From Gammaproteobacteria bacterium (lineage in GTDB: Bacteria; Pseudomonadota; Gammaproteobacteria; Enterobacterales; Alteromonadaceae): DNA of 7,986 nucleotides. The position numbers and the translations under genes were made by a program. The notes under the pieces were generated by a model, which saw nothing but the letters and a program-made list of their open reading frames with translations, was not told the origin of the DNA and searched no databases. The DNA lies in NCBI GenBank assembly GCA_027484495.1, contig JAIXSW010000342.1, positions 1 through 7,986 of the forward strand, in the 5' to 3' direction. This document shows positions 6,779 to 7,986 of this stretch, one piece after another (positions within the stretch are counted from its first letter, which is position 1; every line of letters starts with the position of its first letter).

Positions 6779-7986
6779 CTAGAACAAAGATGGGTCAATT
6801 TGTTGTAAAAATGGTCGCAGGATCCCAGCGGCTTGCAGCGCAAAATCACAATAATCCTCTTTGACAATGTTGGTGTTCATGGCCAGTACCAACTGATAAT
6901 CCGGATAGATGACCAGCCAGCTCTGCGCGCCATCAGAGACACCGCCATGATGCACATAGCGGATCTTTCTTTTCAGCGGGTGGTCCTTATCGCAATACAG
7001 GTTACCGTGCTCAGTGCGACGAAAGCCCAGTGCATAATTTTGTGAATTGATGCTGCCATCGGCCAGTCGCTGCGGCGTCCAGAATTCTTGTTGTAATTGC
7101 GGCGGGATGAACGTCGGGTCAAACCAGGCTGAGCCAATGGTGACCAAATCGACGGAGCTCGCCGCCAGACCACCACCAGCCAGTTTTTGACTCAAATCGA
7201 CCGGCCAATGCGGTTTCACTTCGCCGCTTTTTGATTGATAAAATGTCACCTGTTGCTGATGTGGCAGATGCGCAGCGCCAAGACTTTGCAGGTTTAGTGG
7301 CGTACCGAGACTCTGCTTCAGATAGTCCAAAAAGGGCGTACGGCTGGCGCTTTGCAGCACGCTACTGGCCAGATTGACATCAAAAGAGCTGTATAAGAAA
7401 CCGTGGCCAGGCTTGTACTGTAACGTCGCCTCATCAAAAATCTGCAGACCGTCGTCAACATTGGGAAAATGGCGCTGTTTCAACAGGCTTTGTACCACGC
7501 CGCGCCAATCGTCATTTTGCTCATAGCCAGGCAACCCCGCGGTATGCGACAACAGCTGACGCAAAGTCAGGTTTTGCCATGCCGAATTCGGTAAGTCGGT
7601 TTTGTATTGCCCAATAGGCACATCGAGCTGAAGCATACCGGCTGCAACAGCACGGGCTATCGCGGTGGCAGTGACGGCTTTTGACGTGCTACCAATGCGA
7701 AACTGACTTTGTGTACTGGCGGCCAGGTTGGTACTGATATCGGCATAGCCGGCAGCGCCCGCCCACAGTAGTTTACCCTGCCAGGCAACAGCAGCAGTGA
7801 GTGCCGGCATCTGCTGCTGTTTTCTGGATTGCTGCAGTGCCGCAAAAGCAGCACCTGCGGCGCTCGTGAATTCAGCTTGATAAATGTGCTGGGTCGCTGG
7901 CGCATCTTCGGGGACCTGTTGCCAGCCAATGGTCAGGTACCATAGCACCGGGATGGCAATAACCAGCACGGGTAACAGCAGCAAAA
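6779..7986 (-). CDS. LACTB-like serine hydrolase (beta-lactamase/transpeptidase fold), N-terminus outside window
   Basis: This is an active-site serine hydrolase of the beta-lactamase/penicillin-binding-protein fold (Pfam Beta-lactamase), at least 401 residues. The only start codon near the edge is a TTG at 7984, inside a hydrophobic stretch, and the frame stays open to 7986, so I treat the 5' end as outside the window. Counting from that TTG: a membrane anchor or signal segment (about 1-18, LLLPVLVIAIPVLWYL), the nucleophile motif S99-T-S-K102, LLSHTAGLPGYE (144-155), Y198-S-S200 in place of the common YxN, GGG (270-272), and H345-H-G-G348 as the KTG-like motif. The YSS variant and overall pattern resemble LACTB-type proteins more than class C beta-lactamases. 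It is likely periplasmic or membrane-bound, acting on peptides or esters; the substrate is unknown, and antibiotic resistance is not implied. It is convergent with trhO. Confidence 0.85.
   Translation of the reverse strand, partial: LLLLPVLVIAIPVLWYLTIGWQQVPEDAPATQHIYQAEFTSAAGAAFAALQQSRKQQQMPALTAAVAWQGKLLWAGAAGYADISTNLAASTQSQFRIGSTSKAVTATAIARAVAAGMLQLDVPIGQYKTDLPNSAWQNLTLRQLLSHTAGLPGYEQNDDWRGVVQSLLKQRHFPNVDDGLQIFDEATLQYKPGHGFLYSSFDVNLASSVLQSASRTPFLDYLKQSLGTPLNLQSLGAAHLPHQQQVTFYQSKSGEVKPHWPVDLSQKLAGGGLAASSVDLVTIGSAWFDPTFIPPQLQQEFWTPQRLADGSINSQNYALGFRRTEHGNLYCDKDHPLKRKIRYVHHGGVSDGAQSWLVIYPDYQLVLAMNTNIVKEDYCDFALQAAGILRPFLQQIDPSLF

Noticed and set aside
6772..6779. GTGATCAC palindrome at the end of the serine hydrolase gene
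   Set aside because: Eight bases is too short to be informative and it overlaps a stop codon.

Overview
The window looks like chromosomal DNA of a Gram-negative gammaproteobacterium. A TonB-dependent outer-membrane receptor, YaeQ, TrhO and a long YdiJ-type FAD/Fe-S oxidoreductase together fit that group. Base composition is close to balanced, and the protein style suggests an Alteromonadales/Rheinheimera-like aquatic lineage; that genus-level guess is inference only. I see no rRNA, tRNA, insertion sequence, phage, CRISPR or plasmid signature. This is ordinary core and near-core genome with some well-formed regulatory DNA.

Layout, left to right. (1) The C-terminal two thirds of a YdiJ-type D-2-hydroxyglutarate dehydrogenase/FAD-Fe-S oxidoreductase (+; its start lies before the window). 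(2) A short leader with two nested inverted repeats and a T7 run, then a small VOC/glyoxalase-fold protein (+). (3) A short degenerate tandem repeat and a strong bidirectional terminator between convergent genes. (4) A ZnuD-type TonB-dependent receptor (-) with three His/acidic metal-binding-like loops. (5) A divergent intergenic region with a near-consensus sigma70 promoter for the receptor, a Zur-box-like operator over its -10/start region, and a separate 8-bp-arm dyad on the yaeQ side. (6) yaeQ (+), then trhO (+) with its own TATAAT promoter and a hairpin terminator. (7) A LACTB-like serine hydrolase (-), anchored or secreted, whose start lies beyond the right edge.

The genes do not form one pathway. 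The best-supported story is zinc acquisition. The receptor family, the His-rich loops and the operator sequence independently point to an outer-membrane zinc importer repressed by Zur when zinc is sufficient. The operator was found by comparison with the remembered Enterobacterial znu operator. The other genes are housekeeping or metabolic: 2-hydroxyacid oxidation, tRNA U34 hydroxylation, YaeQ of unsettled role, and a serine hydrolase. No clearly new multi-gene system is visible. The items most worth a second look are the Zur promoter, the nested hairpin leader of the VOC gene, and the dyad upstream of yaeQ.
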